A DNA stretch of 64,000 nucleotides from Vasconcelosia minhoensis LEGE 07310 (GTDB taxonomy: Bacteria; Cyanobacteriota; Cyanobacteriia; Phormidesmidales; Phormidesmidaceae), in assembly GCF_015207255.1 (NCBI RefSeq), contig NZ_JADEXG010000003.1:62001-126000 (forward strand), in the 5' to 3' direction. Below the pieces are notes generated by a model. The model did no database searches and was not told where the DNA came from. It was given only the letters and a program-made list of their open reading frames with translations. This document shows positions 35,799-45,602 of this stretch, piece after piece (position 1 is the first letter of the stretch; each line of letters starts with the position of its first letter). The position numbers were made by a program, and so were the translations under genes.

Positions 35799-37673
35799 GT
35801 GTCTGCTGCTTCCAAAGAAAACGATACCTCCGCTGGTGTTGCCCTGTCGGCAGAGGGTCTACCCGCCGATGTGGGTGATCCTCTGCCGAACGACGGCCAT
35901 CATGCCGCCGCATCGACGGCTGCCCCGCCTACCGTACCGCTGAGAATAGAGCTGCCTACCTCTAACTATTCAGCCGCCGCCCAGCCCAGCGCTAAATCCT
36001 ATACCAACAGCGACTATCGCTGGAACCGCGGTAGCTATTCGCGGCCCCAGCGGTTTGCTGATATCTGGGCCTTTGTCCTTAAGCTGCTAGCGCAGCGATG
36101 GCTGTATAACAAAGCCTGGAGCTATAGCGGCGAGGTCACTACTGAGAAAAAAACCGCCCGCCGCCGCCGCCTAGCAGTTTGGATTCGGGAAACCTGTCTG
36201 AGCCTAGGGCCGACTTTTATCAAAGTCGGGCAGCTGTTTTCTACCCGGGCCGACCTGTTCCCAATTGAGTTTGTCGAAGAGCTGTCCAAGCTACAGGACC
36301 GAGTGCCTGCCTTCAGCTATCAGCAGGCTAAAACGATTGTCGAGGCAGAGCTTGGTCGGCCCGTTCAAGATCTCTATCGCACCTTTAACCCGATTCCCCT
36401 AGCCGCGGCTAGCCTGGGGCAGGTGCATCGAGCCCAGCTGCACTCGGGCGAAGAGGTCGTCGTCAAGGTGCAGCGGCCGGGACTGAAAAAGCTATTCACG
36501 ATTGACCTTTCTATCCTTAAGGGAATCGCCCGATATTTTCAAAGCCATCCTGAATGGGGCCGCGGCCGGGACTGGATGGGCATTTATGAAGAATGCTGCC
36601 GGATTCTTTGGTTAGAAATCGACTTCCTGCATGAGGGCCGCAATGCCGACCACTTTCGCCGCAATTTTCGTCAGTTTGACTGGGTCAATGTGCCCCGAGT
36701 GTACTGGCGCTATGCGTCGCCCCGCGTCCTCACTCTGGAGTACATGCCCGGAATCAAGATTAGCCATTACGAAGCCCTCGAGGCGGCAGGTCTAGATCGC
36801 AAACGACTAGCAGATTTGGGCGCTCAGGCCTATCTGCGGCAGCTGCTCCACGACGGCTTTTTTCACGCCGATCCGCACCCCGGAAATATTGCCGTTAGTC
36901 CCGAGGGGTCGCTAATTTTTTACGACTTTGGCATGATGGGTCAGATTCCACCCGTGACGCGGGAGCGGCTGATGGATACCTTTGTGGGGATTGCGCAGCG
37001 AGATGCCGAGCTGGTGATGACCTCCCTGGTGGATCTGGGAGCGCTAGCCGAAATCGAGGACATGGGGCCGGTGCGCCGCTCGATTCAGTACATTCTCGAT
37101 AATATGATGGACAAGCCCTTTGAGGAGCAGTCCGTCGCCGCCATCAGCGATGACCTTTACGCGGTGGCCTACGACCAGCCGTTTCGGTTTCCGGCGGCGT
37201 TTACGTTTGTGATGCGGGCGTTTTCGACTTTAGAAGGGGTGGGCAAGGGGCTCGACCCTGAGTTTAACTTTATGGAAGCGGCTAAACCCTTTGCAGAGGA
37301 GCTTATGACCAACGGAAATTCGTCTGACCCCAACGGCCTAATTGGGGAGCTGAGCCGTCAGGCCGCTCGGGTCGGGACAACTGCTTTGGGCCTGCCCCGG
37401 CGAATTGAGGATACGCTGGACCGACTCGACCGCGGCGATATTCGAGTTCGGGTGCGCTCAATCGAAACCGACCGCGTCCTGCGACGGGCAGCAAACGTCA
37501 GCCTAGCGACCAACTACACCATGCTGGTGGGCGCATTTACCCTATCGGCAACGCTGCTGCTGGTTTACGAATTCCTTTGGCTGGCGATCTCGGCGGCTGT
37601 CATCGCCGCTCTCTCAGGATTTATTCTCCTTCGGCTGCTGCTGCGGATTAGCCGCGACGAACGTCTGCCATAG
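35799..37673 (+). CDS. ABC1/UbiB-family atypical protein kinase (AarF)
   Basis: A 624-aa member of the UbiB/ABC1K family, whose cyanobacterial and plastid members act in prenylquinone metabolism and photosynthetic stress responses. The KxGQ motif appears in FIKVGQLFSTRADLFP, the Ala-rich nucleotide loop in AAASLGQVHRA, and the ATP-binding Lys in VVVKVQRPG. The catalytic HADPHPGN and metal-binding YDFGMMG are intact. Two helices near the C-terminus (about 565-610) anchor it. It starts with GTG at 35799; residues 1-75 are low-complexity and probably disordered. Confidence 0.95.
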   Translation: MSAASKENDTSAGVALSAEGLPADVGDPLPNDGHHAAASTAAPPTVPLRIELPTSNYSAAAQPSAKSYTNSDYRWNRGSYSRPQRFADIWAFVLKLLAQRWLYNKAWSYSGEVTTEKKTARRRRLAVWIRETCLSLGPTFIKVGQLFSTRADLFPIEFVEELSKLQDRVPAFSYQQAKTIVEAELGRPVQDLYRTFNPIPLAAASLGQVHRAQLHSGEEVVVKVQRPGLKKLFTIDLSILKGIARYFQSHPEWGRGRDWMGIYEECCRILWLEIDFLHEGRNADHFRRNFRQFDWVNVPRVYWRYASPRVLTLEYMPGIKISHYEALEAAGLDRKRLADLGAQAYLRQLLHDGFFHADPHPGNIAVSPEGSLIFYDFGMMGQIPPVTRERLMDTFVGIAQRDAELVMTSLVDLGALAEIEDMGPVRRSIQYILDNMMDKPFEEQSVAAISDDLYAVAYDQPFRFPAAFTFVMRAFSTLEGVGKGLDPEFNFMEAAKPFAEELMTNGNSSDPNGLIGELSRQAARVGTTALGLPRRIEDTLDRLDRGDIRVRVRSIETDRVLRRAANVSLATNYTMLVGAFTLSATLLLVYEFLWLAISAAVIAALSGFILLRLLLRISRDERLP

Positions 37674-37700
37674 AACAATTGATTCCCCTGTCTGTCTACT

Positions 37701-38486
37701 ATGATTAAGCGTCTGTTCTCCGGCCTGAGCGACCCGGGACTTTTGCGCACCAGCAATCAAGATAGTCACTACGCTGACCCCGAAGGGCGCTTTTTTATTG
37801 TGGCTGACGGCATGGGCGGTCATGCGGGTGGGCAGGAAGCCAGCCGCCTAGCGACGATGGCTATTCGGTCTCACTTAGAGACCAGTTGGCACAGTCAGCT
37901 GGCGTCGGCAACGCTGCTGGAGCAGGCCTGTGCGGCTGCGAATACGGCAATTTTACAAGACCAGTATGAGCATCCCGAACGAGCCGATATGGGGACGACG
38001 ACCGTTGTCCTGATCTTTCGGGATGCCGATATGCCTTGGTGTGCCCATGTCGGTGACTCGCGCCTGTACTGTTTACGGGGTAAGCAACTCCAGCAGGTCA
38101 CCGAAGATCACACCTGGGTCGCTAGCGCCATACGCGCCGGTGAGATGTCTGCCAGCGAGTCCAAGCAGCATCCCTGGCGGCATGTCCTCTCTCAATGCCT
38201 GGGACGCGAAGACTTTACTCAGGCTGAAGTCCAGCGGGTTGCCGTGGGGGCGGGCGACCGCCTGTTGCTGTGCAGCGATGGGCTGACCGAGGAGCTGCCG
38301 GATCAGATCATCGGCGCTTACCTCGAGTCTGATCGGGGCTGTGAGGCCATCGCGGCGGGGCTGGTCAAGGGCGCTAAGCAACGCGGCGGGCGAGACAACA
38401 TCACCGTCATCGTGATTGCCTTGACAGAAATGTTCGAATCTTCGTCAGTGCTGGAGTCGCAGTCAGGCTCGCCTAGTCGGCGCTAG
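37701..38486 (+). CDS. PP2C-type serine/threonine protein phosphatase
   Basis: A 261-aa bacterial PPM phosphatase that reverses Hanks-type kinase signalling. Metal-binding Asp36 lies in DGMGGHAGG (36-44). MGTTTVVLIF, HVGDSRLYCL, LLCSDGLTEEL and RGGRDNITVIVI are the remaining conserved motifs. It begins 28 bases after the UbiB gene, so co-transcription is likely, and two Hanks-type kinases are found in this window as possible counterparts. Confidence 0.95.
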   Translation: MIKRLFSGLSDPGLLRTSNQDSHYADPEGRFFIVADGMGGHAGGQEASRLATMAIRSHLETSWHSQLASATLLEQACAAANTAILQDQYEHPERADMGTTTVVLIFRDADMPWCAHVGDSRLYCLRGKQLQQVTEDHTWVASAIRAGEMSASESKQHPWRHVLSQCLGREDFTQAEVQRVAVGAGDRLLLCSDGLTEELPDQIIGAYLESDRGCEAIAAGLVKGAKQRGGRDNITVIVIALTEMFESSSVLESQSGSPSRR

Positions 38487-38609
38487 CGGGATATAGCTGA
38501 GTATCCTAACCTGGCGATATCTACGCTGAGTCTCTACTACCGAAAAGATCTCCCACTGGCTTAAGAATGCTACTGTGAGCATATTGTCCGATATCAATTC
38601 CGCTGCCCT

Positions 38610-39479
38610 ATGTTTAAGCGCGCCCTAATCTGCACGGATTTTTCAGACAGCCTTCAGCGCCTGGTCGATTTTGTCCCTGACTTGGCCAAGAGCGGCCTGG
38701 AACAGGTGGTTTTTTTCAACAGCGTGCCGCTGATGACCTCGCGTGAAATTCCCTGCGTAGATGAAGAGAAGGTGGCGGAGGCCCGGCAGAAACTGGGCGT
38801 TGCAAAATCATCGGCAAATATCAAAGTTGAGGTCGAAGTCGAATCGGGCCGAGCCGTTGATAATATTTTGAGGATTGCTAAAAAGTATGATTCAGAGGTC
38901 ATTTTTTCGGGGATGCCTACCCGCTCGGTCCTGAATGAGAAACTGTTTGGTAGTACGACTAAGGGCATTGCCGAGCAGGCTGAGCGGCCAATCCTGATTT
39001 TGCGACCGCAGCTGATGTCGGCTTACCGCGTCGGTGAGCTCTCCCTCCGCTGTCAAAATCTGTTCAACTACCTGCTTATCCCCTACGACGGCAGCCAGAG
39101 CGCTAAAAATTTAGTGAAAATGCTCCAGCAGCAGGTCAAGGCCGACCCCCATCACACCCTCAAGACCTGTCTACTCTGCTGGGTAGTCGAAGGTGGCGGT
39201 CGCCGGGGCATCCCTACGGCTGACCGGGTGCAGCAGGCTGAAGCTGATTTGGCACAGGTTAAAGCAGAGCTGGAGAAACTGGACATCGAGGTCAAGACCG
39301 AGGTGCGTCAGGGCGACCCGCTGGAGGAGATTTTAGCCGCTGGCGAACAGCACGACATCAGCGCGATCGCGGTATGCTCCGGTAAAGGCGGCGGCCTGCT
39401 GAAATGGACCGTTCCTAGCTTCACCAGCGCCATTTTGCGGGCGAGCTGGCACCCGGTGATTCACCTATTGCGCTGTTAA
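38610..39479 (+). CDS. Tandem universal stress protein (two UspA domains)
   Basis: A 289-aa protein made of two Usp folds, residues about 1-135 and 150-289. The first starts FKRALICTDFSD and ends with ERPILILRPQ; the second begins YLLIPYDGSQSAKNL and ends HPVIHLLRC. The ATP-binding G-2x-G-9x-G(S/T) pattern is not clearly intact in either half, so nucleotide binding is uncertain. Its stop codon lies in the first copy of a 16-bp direct repeat. Confidence 0.9.
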   Translation: MFKRALICTDFSDSLQRLVDFVPDLAKSGLEQVVFFNSVPLMTSREIPCVDEEKVAEARQKLGVAKSSANIKVEVEVESGRAVDNILRIAKKYDSEVIFSGMPTRSVLNEKLFGSTTKGIAEQAERPILILRPQLMSAYRVGELSLRCQNLFNYLLIPYDGSQSAKNLVKMLQQQVKADPHHTLKTCLLCWVVEGGGRRGIPTADRVQQAEADLAQVKAELEKLDIEVKTEVRQGDPLEEILAAGEQHDISAIAVCSGKGGGLLKWTVPSFTSAILRASWHPVIHLLRC

Positions 39480-39508
39480 ATTCCTAGCGCGGCTATTGCG
39501 CTGTTAAA
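39465..39508. repeat. 16-bp direct repeat containing both stop codons of a convergent gene pair
   Basis: CTATTGCGCTGTTAAA occurs at 39465-39480 and again at 39493-39508. The first copy ends the universal stress protein gene (TAA at 39477-39479); the second ends the convergent kinase gene (TAA on the minus strand, 39506-39504). The TTAA core gives a stop on either strand. Confidence 0.8.
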
Positions 39509-41042
39509 GACCCAACATCGCATCTATGCCTGGCTTTGAATCCGAATGCATGGATTCAAAGTTTAGCATCAGCTTGGGTTTAAGGCTTTGATTGAGTTCC
39601 CGCCGCAGCAGCTCTTTGCTACTGTTAGGGCAGCCGACCGAGGTCTGAGTGCGGGCGGTGGTGACCCAACTCTTGAGCAGGTTGCGCTGACTAGCCGCGA
39701 CATTGAGCCGCTTGACAAATTCACAGTGATGGGGAGCTTCAGACGAAAAAACCAAGAGCTGATAGTAGCCCACATCCCCCAGCAGCCAGAGTAGACGCTG
39801 CGAAAATTCCAGCTTTAGGTCTAGATAGCACGGTAGCCAGCGCGGGCCGCTGGCACTGCTGTAGAGTGCCGTCAGCCAGAGCACCATGGGGTGGGGCGAT
39901 TGGGTACACATAAAGTTGTTGTAGCGCGTACTCAGCACCCGCTGCTCAATTTCAGCCGGGGGAAGCATGACCCAGAGTGAGGGTAGCCGCTGTTCAGGGG
40001 GTTGCAAAATTTGGGGGAAAACAATCTGGGCGATGGGTTTATCGGCAGGCCAGTGCTGCTGCCGGCAGAATTGATTGGTGATAGAACCCGACTCAGTCGC
40101 GGGGACATTGAGCTTACGGACCAGCGGAGAGGAGGGAACGCTTAGCTGCCCGGCAGTCCCAATTCCGAACTGCTCTTCTAACGCCTGACACTGCTGCAAT
40201 ATTTGCAAAACAGACTGGGGCCGGTCAGCGGCTCGCTTCTCCAGGCAGCCCATGACCAGATCGGATAGCGGCCTGGGCACCTGAGGAACCTGTTCTATCA
40301 GGGGCCTAGGAAATTCCCGATGGTGAGCTTTGTACCAGCCGCCAAAGGTATTCGTTGAGGGCCGCAGGGGCAGGTTTCCCTCCAGCATTTGATACATCAT
40401 CACGCCCAGACTGTAAATATCTGAGCGGGGGTCGAGCTCCTGCCCTTCCATCTGCTCTGGGGAGGAGTAGGCCAGGGTGCCCATGAAGCCGCCGGTGTGG
40501 TCGCCTTCGGTTTGGAGCAGTTTGGCAATGCCGAAGTCTAAAATTTTAACCAGTTCGCCCACCGTTGGGTCTTGAATCACCAGGATATTACTGGGTTTGA
40601 TATCTCGATGGATAATCGGCACCATCTGCTTGTTCACCGCAATCCCAGCGTGGGCCGTTTGCAGCCCTAGCAGAATTTGTCGGGTTAGTCCTAAAAATCG
40701 GGGAACGGTTAGCGGCTGCTGCACCAGCTGACTCAGGCTTTGTCCCTTAAGGTACTCCATGACGTAAAAGGGAACCTCGTCGCTGCTGACGCCGTAGTCG
40801 GTGACGCGGACCACGTGGATACTCTTTTGTCCGAGCTGAGCGCAGGTCATCGCCTCGCGCAAAAAACGATCGCGCATCTTTTCGTCGAGCAGGGTTTGCG
40901 ATAGAAACTTGACCGCAACCGGCACGCCGCCCAGCAGCAAATCGCTCGCCAAATAGACCCTTCCCATCGCGCCCTGGCCAATGGGCTCGGTGAGTTCGTA
41001 TCGGTCCGACAGCTTATAGTCAAAATGAGAATTGACCATCAT
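39504..41042 (-). CDS. Serine/threonine protein kinase, RD type
   Basis: A 512-aa Hanks-type kinase. The domain spans about 15-290: glycine loop GQGAMGRV (22-29), Lys45 in VAVKFL, HRDIKPSN (145-152), DFG (169-171) and an SPE in place of APE (194-196). No transmembrane helix is seen, and residues about 310-512 form a globular region I do not recognise, with several Trp and His residues. It is 24 bases downstream of a hypothetical gene on the same strand and may share its transcript. Confidence 0.93.
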   Translation of the reverse strand: MMVNSHFDYKLSDRYELTEPIGQGAMGRVYLASDLLLGGVPVAVKFLSQTLLDEKMRDRFLREAMTCAQLGQKSIHVVRVTDYGVSSDEVPFYVMEYLKGQSLSQLVQQPLTVPRFLGLTRQILLGLQTAHAGIAVNKQMVPIIHRDIKPSNILVIQDPTVGELVKILDFGIAKLLQTEGDHTGGFMGTLAYSSPEQMEGQELDPRSDIYSLGVMMYQMLEGNLPLRPSTNTFGGWYKAHHREFPRPLIEQVPQVPRPLSDLVMGCLEKRAADRPQSVLQILQQCQALEEQFGIGTAGQLSVPSSPLVRKLNVPATESGSITNQFCRQQHWPADKPIAQIVFPQILQPPEQRLPSLWVMLPPAEIEQRVLSTRYNNFMCTQSPHPMVLWLTALYSSASGPRWLPCYLDLKLEFSQRLLWLLGDVGYYQLLVFSSEAPHHCEFVKRLNVAASQRNLLKSWVTTARTQTSVGCPNSSKELLRRELNQSLKPKLMLNFESMHSDSKPGIDAMLGL

Positions 41043-41066
41043 TGTGGCGAGGGATAGCGCTGCATG

Positions 41067-41519
41067 CTAGACGGGGTGATCATGTCGGGCTAGAACCGCC
41101 TCCATGGTACTGACAAGGTAATATCCCGCCATGACGCCACTCGATAGGTGATACTGGTCAGCCGTTAAGCGGTACAGCGTTTCAAAGCCGGTGCGCTGCT
41201 GCCGGTCACTCAGCACCCAGTAGCGCTGCACGATTGAGTCGGGTGCAATCCAGCCCTCACCTTCGACGGTGCCGAGCAGATTGTGCTGCATCATAAAGGT
41301 ATACTGACGCTCTTGACTGGTCACCCGGCCCCGATGCTGTAAAACCTGGTCAGCTAGCTCGCTGCCCGGGAAGGTCAGCTTTGTCACCATGGTGAACCAA
41401 TGGTCGCGGTTCCAGGCCACTAAAATTTTGCCTTTCACCGGCGCTGGGGCGACCTCTCGGGCCAGCCAGTTGCCCTGGAGCGTCCAGCGACCAGGCTCGA
41501 TCAAAAAACTATGGGCCAC
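41067..41519 (-). CDS. Hypothetical protein, possible lipocalin-like beta barrel
   Basis: A 150-aa protein not recognised by name. It begins MAHSFLIEPGRWTLQGNWL and alternates short strands (GKILVAWNRDHWFTMVTKLT; YTFMMQHNLLGTVEGEGWI; RYWVLSDRQQRTGFETLYRL), a pattern that suggests a small antiparallel beta barrel. There is no signal peptide. It sits between anmK and the kinase on the minus strand, possibly within one four-gene transcript that starts at the TrkA-type gene. Confidence 0.75.
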   Translation of the reverse strand: MAHSFLIEPGRWTLQGNWLAREVAPAPVKGKILVAWNRDHWFTMVTKLTFPGSELADQVLQHRGRVTSQERQYTFMMQHNLLGTVEGEGWIAPDSIVQRYWVLSDRQQRTGFETLYRLTADQYHLSSGVMAGYYLVSTMEAVLARHDHPV

Positions 41520-41593
41520 GGGGGTGTGAGAATAGAGGACTTTAGTAGAGTACCCAGTTCGGCCAGGGGGATCGAGCCCGGTTCTAACTGGCC

Positions 41594-42769
41594 CTAAACC
41601 CGCGCGATCTGTCCCAGCAGGGTGAGATCACGAGCCCCGGTGACGCTCGGCAGATTGCCCGGCACCTGATGCCACCGCCAGTAGCCCAAAACCGCAAAGG
41701 CGATCGCTTCTTTGAAGCTAGAACTTATCCCGGCCTGGTCGGTCGTTAAAACTGTGGCAGGGCGGAGGCGCTGTTGGAGGCGCTGCATCAGATAGGCATT
41801 TTGGCTACCGCCGCCGCCAATCAGCACCTCTTGCGGAAACTGGGGTAAAAACTGGCGATAGCTGAGCTCAATTGAAACGGCGGTAAGCTCGGTCAGGGTA
41901 GCCAGAAAATCGGCTGGGCTTAGCTCCTGCGCCTGCGCCTGGGCCCAACACTGACGCCCATAGCTCGCCCCAAACAGCTCTCGCCCCGTCGATTTAGGCG
42001 GCAGCTGTGAATAGAAAGGATGCGCTAACCAGGCTTCCACCAGGGACTGACTGAACACACCCTGTGCTGCCCAAGCGCCGTCCCGATCGTAGGTGAGCTG
42101 TCCGGCTGAGAGATGCTCTACCGCCCAGTCGAGTAAGGCATTGCCCGGCCCCGTATCCCAGCCTTTGACGCCCTGGGGTGCTGCGGCTCTATCTGACTCT
42201 GCCCAGGCGGGCAGGTAGGTGACGTTGCCAATGCCGCCGATATTTTGCATTGCCCGGTCATATTCAGGATGGCTGAGCAGGCAGGCATCGACCGGCGGTA
42301 CCAGCGGTGCGCCCTGACCGCCCAGAGCTAGGTCGGCAATGCGAAAATTGCTGACGGTGGGGCAGCCGGTCAGCTGTGCGATCAGCTCACCGCGACCAAG
42401 CTGGAGGCTGTAGCCTAAGCCCTCAGCGCCAGATTGGGAATCGGTCTGGGGACCGGCCTGAGGCGGGCGGTGGAAAACCGTTTGACCGTGGGAACCGATC
42501 AGCGTCACGGTCGCCAGATCGGCATTTAGCGCCATTGCCGCCTGGGCAAACTGGGTGGCCACGGCGTCATCTAGAGTCGCTAGCTCAGCCATGGTCAGCG
42601 GCTGGTCGGCACAGACGGCGAGCAGCCGCGATCGCAGCCCCGCCGGGTAGGGGTAGGTCGTAGCCTTAAGCAGCTCCACAGCAATCTGATAGCCGGCGCC
42701 GCTAATTTCGACCAGCGCGGCGTCGATGCCGTCTACGGAGGTGCCGCTGATTAGGCCAATTGCTTTCAT
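41594..42769 (-). CDS. anmK: Anhydro-N-acetylmuramic acid kinase
   Basis: Peptidoglycan recycling enzyme that opens and phosphorylates 1,6-anhydroMurNAc to MurNAc-6-phosphate. [18 protein letters not shown] at 4-21 is the ATP-binding phosphate loop, [13 protein letters not shown] is conserved, and [13 protein letters not shown] carries the catalytic Asp region; [14 protein letters not shown] is the second nucleotide motif. Its length, 391 aa, is normal. It starts 16 bases after the TrkA-type gene. Confidence 0.96.
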   Translation of the reverse strand: MKAIGLISGTSVDGIDAALVEISGAGYQIAVELLKATTYPYPAGLRSRLLAVCADQPLTMAELATLDDAVATQFAQAAMALNADLATVTLIGSHGQTVFHRPPQAGPQTDSQSGAEGLGYSLQLGRGELIAQLTGCPTVSNFRIADLALGGQGAPLVPPVDACLLSHPEYDRAMQNIGGIGNVTYLPAWAESDRAAAPQGVKGWDTGPGNALLDWAVEHLSAGQLTYDRDGAWAAQGVFSQSLVEAWLAHPFYSQLPPKSTGRELFGASYGRQCWAQAQAQELSPADFLATLTELTAVSIELSYRQFLPQFPQEVLIGGGGSQNAYLMQRLQQRLRPATVLTTDQAGISSSFKEAIAFAVLGYWRWHQVPGNLPSVTGARDLTLLGQIARV

Positions 42770-42785
42770 AGGGTAATACCAGGTG

Positions 42786-43490
42786 CTAAACCGGCAGCCG
42801 ATCGATACCTTTATTGGAGCCGATCACCACCATGAGGGAACCCGCGTGCAGCCGCGAAACCGGGCTGGGATTGATCTCAAACTTATCGGTTTCGTCTTCC
42901 TTGCTGATCGCCATCAGGGTCAGCCCGTAGTGATTCCGCAGGTCTACCTCAACTACCGTTTTATTATCAAAAGCCGGGGGCACGACAATCTCGACAATGC
43001 TATGGTCGGGGTCGAGCTCAAACCGATCTAGGATGCCGGGGCGAGTCAGCGATCGCGCCAGCTCGCAGCCCATCTGATGCTCGGGGAAGACGACATGGTC
43101 TGCTCCGACCCGCTCCAGCAGCTTGCCGTGAATTTCTGAAGAGGCTTTGGCGACCACGTTGGAAACGCCGATTTCCTTGACGTTTAGCGTCGTGATGATA
43201 CTTTCCTGCACGTAGTTGCCAATCGCCACAATAACGGTATCAAAGTCGGGAATGCCGGCTTCCTGTAGGGCAGACGGTTGGGTTGAATCAAGCTGCACGG
43301 CGTGGGCGGCAATCTGGTCGGTTAAGACCTGGGCAACGCGACTCTCATCCAGATCGATGCCGAGTACTTCATAGCCCATACTGTGCAGCGTTAGGCAGAC
43401 CGCTCGCCCAAATCGCCCTAGCCCGATGACGGCAAACTGACGGTTAGTTGTCCGTAAGTTACGAAAAAATTTCAGAGACGATAGGTTCAT
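42786..43490 (-). CDS. Potassium channel NAD-binding regulatory subunit (KtrA/TrkA family)
   Basis: A 234-aa cytoplasmic regulator that gates K+ uptake. The N-terminal RCK Rossmann fold has [17 protein letters not shown] (about 19-35) and [20 protein letters not shown] begins the C-terminal TrkA_C domain, about 150-234. It belongs to the KtrA group by length (one RCK and one TrkA_C domain). No channel gene (KtrB) is adjacent. It is divergent from guaB3 over 135 bases. Confidence 0.93.
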   Translation of the reverse strand: MNLSSLKFFRNLRTTNRQFAVIGLGRFGRAVCLTLHSMGYEVLGIDLDESRVAQVLTDQIAAHAVQLDSTQPSALQEAGIPDFDTVIVAIGNYVQESIITTLNVKEIGVSNVVAKASSEIHGKLLERVGADHVVFPEHQMGCELARSLTRPGILDRFELDPDHSIVEIVVPPAFDNKTVVEVDLRNHYGLTLMAISKEDETDKFEINPSPVSRLHAGSLMVVIGSNKGIDRLPV

Positions 43491-43625
43491 CGGTGCGGCG
43501 TATGGATAGCCATTCTATTATCAGCGCTGGGCTATCCCAACTCAAGCAATAATCCGCATTGCCTGTTCTTTCTTTGCTAGGCTAGCTGCATGATCTTAGG
43601 CTAAGCAGCGGACTGGGATACTTCA

Positions 43626-44786
43626 ATGGATATTCAGATTGGTCGAGGGAAAACGGCTCGTAGGGCCTATGGGATTGACGAGATTGCCCTCGTTCCGGGG
43701 CCACGCACCCTGGATCCGCAGCTGGCGGATACGACCTGGCAGATCGGCGGCATCGAGCGCGAAATTCCGATTATTGCCAGCGCGATGGATGGCGTAGTTG
43801 ACGTGCGAATGGCGGTAGAGCTGTCTCAGCTAGGCGCGCTGGGCGTTTTAAATTTAGAGGGGCTACAAACCCGCTATGACGACCCGACTCCGCTGCTAGA
43901 GCGAATTGCCGCAGTCGATAAGACCGAGTTTGTGCCGCTGATGCAGGAGCTCTATGCCAAACCGGTGCAGCCGACCCTAATTCAACAGCGGATTCAAGAA
44001 ATCAAGGCTCAGGGCGGCATTGCTGCCGTCAGTGCGACCCCCGCTGGGGCCAGCCGCTATGGCCAGGCCGTGGCCAAAGCCGGAGCCGATCTCTTTTTTA
44101 TTCAGGCGACTGTCGTTTCAACGGCGCACCTTTCTGCCCAGGCGAACATTCTGGACCTTTCCCAGTTCTGCACAGAGATGCCGATGCCGGTGATTCTGGG
44201 CAACTGCGTGACCTATGACGTAGCGCTAAAGCTGATGAAAACTGGCACAGCCGGGATTTTAGTCGGGATTGGGCCGGGTGCGGCCTGTACCTCTCGGGGC
44301 GTTCTGGGGGTGGGCGTGCCCCAAGCGACGGCGGTTGCTGACTGTGCCGCAGCTCGGGAAGATTACCACCGCGAAACCGGACGGTATGTCACCGTAATTG
44401 CTGATGGTGGCCTGGTGACCGGCGGCGATATCTGTAAGTGCATCGCTTCAGGCGCAGACGGGGTGATGATCGGTTCCCCCTTTGCCCGAGCTCAGGAAGC
44501 GCCCGGTCGGGGCTTTCACTGGGGAATGGCGACCCCCAGTCCGGTGCTGCCCCGGGGTACCCGGATCAGCGTTGGCACGACGGGGACGCTGAAGCAGATT
44601 CTGCGCGGCCCGGCTCAGTTAGACGACGGGACCCACAATCTGCTGGGAGCGCTCAAAACTAGCATGGGCACCTTGGGCGCGAAGGACCTTAAAGAAATGC
44701 AGCAGGTTGAGATTGTGATTGCGCCGTCGCTGCTGACTGAGGGTAAGGTCTATCAGAAGGCCCAGCAGCTCGGTATGGGCAAGTAG
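43626..44786 (+). CDS. guaB3: GuaB3-family IMP dehydrogenase-related protein
   Basis: A 386-aa TIM-barrel protein of the GuaB3 group, without CBS domains. [20 protein letters not shown], the phosphate-binding [15 protein letters not shown] with the catalytic-type Cys, and [20 protein letters not shown] are diagnostic. GuaB3 proteins are related to IMP/GMP-converting enzymes of purine metabolism. The gene lies directly upstream of yfr1 and trxA, an order conserved in cyanobacteria and used to locate yfr1. Confidence 0.95.
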   Translation: MDIQIGRGKTARRAYGIDEIALVPGPRTLDPQLADTTWQIGGIEREIPIIASAMDGVVDVRMAVELSQLGALGVLNLEGLQTRYDDPTPLLERIAAVDKTEFVPLMQELYAKPVQPTLIQQRIQEIKAQGGIAAVSATPAGASRYGQAVAKAGADLFFIQATVVSTAHLSAQANILDLSQFCTEMPMPVILGNCVTYDVALKLMKTGTAGILVGIGPGAACTSRGVLGVGVPQATAVADCAAAREDYHRETGRYVTVIADGGLVTGGDICKCIASGADGVMIGSPFARAQEAPGRGFHWGMATPSPVLPRGTRISVGTTGTLKQILRGPAQLDDGTHNLLGALKTSMGTLGAKDLKEMQQVEIVIAPSLLTEGKVYQKAQQLGMGK

Positions 44787-44893
44787 GGCTGAGCAAATTT
44801 CTCTCAGGACAGTTTTATCCTTAGATATGAGCAATTCTTGAAATATTGCGCTATTGCCCCTGATTTAGGAGTGGCAAATCTCTTAGCGTCTCT

Positions 44894-44899
44894 TACAAT
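44894..44899 (+). promoter_or_regulatory. -10 box of yfr1
   Basis: TACAAT lies about seven bases upstream of the inferred RNA start near 44906. The -35 region is not a clear consensus hexamer. Confidence 0.5.
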
Positions 44900-44905
44900 A
44901 AAGAA

Positions 44906-44981
44906 GAAGCGGAGACGAAAGTTTCCGTTCACTCCTCACACCACACTCCGCTCAGGCTTTACGGCCTGGGCGGTTCCTCTT
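44906..44981 (+). ncRNA. yfr1: Yfr1 small regulatory RNA
   Basis: Yfr1 is a trans-acting RNA that pairs with outer-membrane porin and other mRNAs in cyanobacteria. Three elements match. A 5' hairpin, CGGAGAC GAAA GTTTCCG, occupies 44910-44927. An unpaired segment follows with the ultraconserved ACTCCTCACACC at 44931-44942. The terminator hairpin, CCGCTCAGGC TTTACG GCCTGGGCGG, is at 44948-44973 with a T-rich end. The location between guaB3 and trxA is the known synteny. The rest of the 342-base gap holds only the trxA leader and no further recognised gene. Confidence 0.93.
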
Positions 44982-45128
44982 GAGTAGAAAAAAGCTTGAA
45001 TTTCCATTAAGACTTTTTCCAGAGAAAAGCCTGCCGAGAGGTTATGCTAGGTCTGAACGGTTTGGCCATGCCCCGCGCCTGGTCTGTGGTAAAATCGATT
45101 TACATCAGAAAAGTCAAGGAAGATAGGC

Positions 45129-45449
45129 ATGACAGCCGCACAAGTCACAGATTCGACGTTTAAGCAAGAAGTCTTGGAAAGCGAAGTCCCCGTCCTGGTT
45201 GACTTTTGGGCCCCTTGGTGTGGCCCCTGCCGGATGGTCGCGCCCGTAGTAGAGGAAATTTCTGAACAGTACGACGGTCAGGTCAAGGTCGTTAAGGTCA
45301 ATACCGACGACAACCCGAGCATTGCCAGTCAGTACGGTATTCGCAGTATCCCCACGCTGATGATTTTCAAAGGGGGGCAGCGTGTTGACATGGTCGTTGG
45401 TGCAGTCCCTAAAACAACGCTGGCGAATACGTTAGAAAAATATCTATAG
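45129..45449 (+). CDS. trxA: Thioredoxin
   Basis: A 106-aa redox protein that reduces disulfides in target enzymes such as those of the Calvin cycle. The active site is WCGPC at 30-34, within [17 protein letters not shown]. The conserved cis-Pro is in SIPTLMIF, and it ends with a typical helix. A TAAAAT at 45090-45095 could be its -10 box. A strong hairpin terminator follows at 45482. Confidence 0.98.
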   Translation: MTAAQVTDSTFKQEVLESEVPVLVDFWAPWCGPCRMVAPVVEEISEQYDGQVKVVKVNTDDNPSIASQYGIRSIPTLMIFKGGQRVDMVVGAVPKTTLANTLEKYL

Positions 45450-45481
45450 GCGCAGCTCCGGTTTAATTTTGCTCAGCTATG

Positions 45482-45513
45482 AGCCCTGGTTAGTTTGACT
45501 AACCAGGGCTTTT
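45482..45513 (+). terminator. Rho-independent terminator after trxA
   Basis: AGCCCTGGTTAG (45482-45493) and CTAACCAGGGCT (45499-45510) form a perfect 12-bp stem with a TTTGA loop, followed by a short T run. Confidence 0.88.
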
Positions 45514-45602
45514 CGCTTGAGTGAGTCGTCGATGCAAATGCCGATTCGAATGCCGCTAGAATAGGTTCACCTGACGAGCATTGCCCTTTTAACCCATTTT
45601 CT

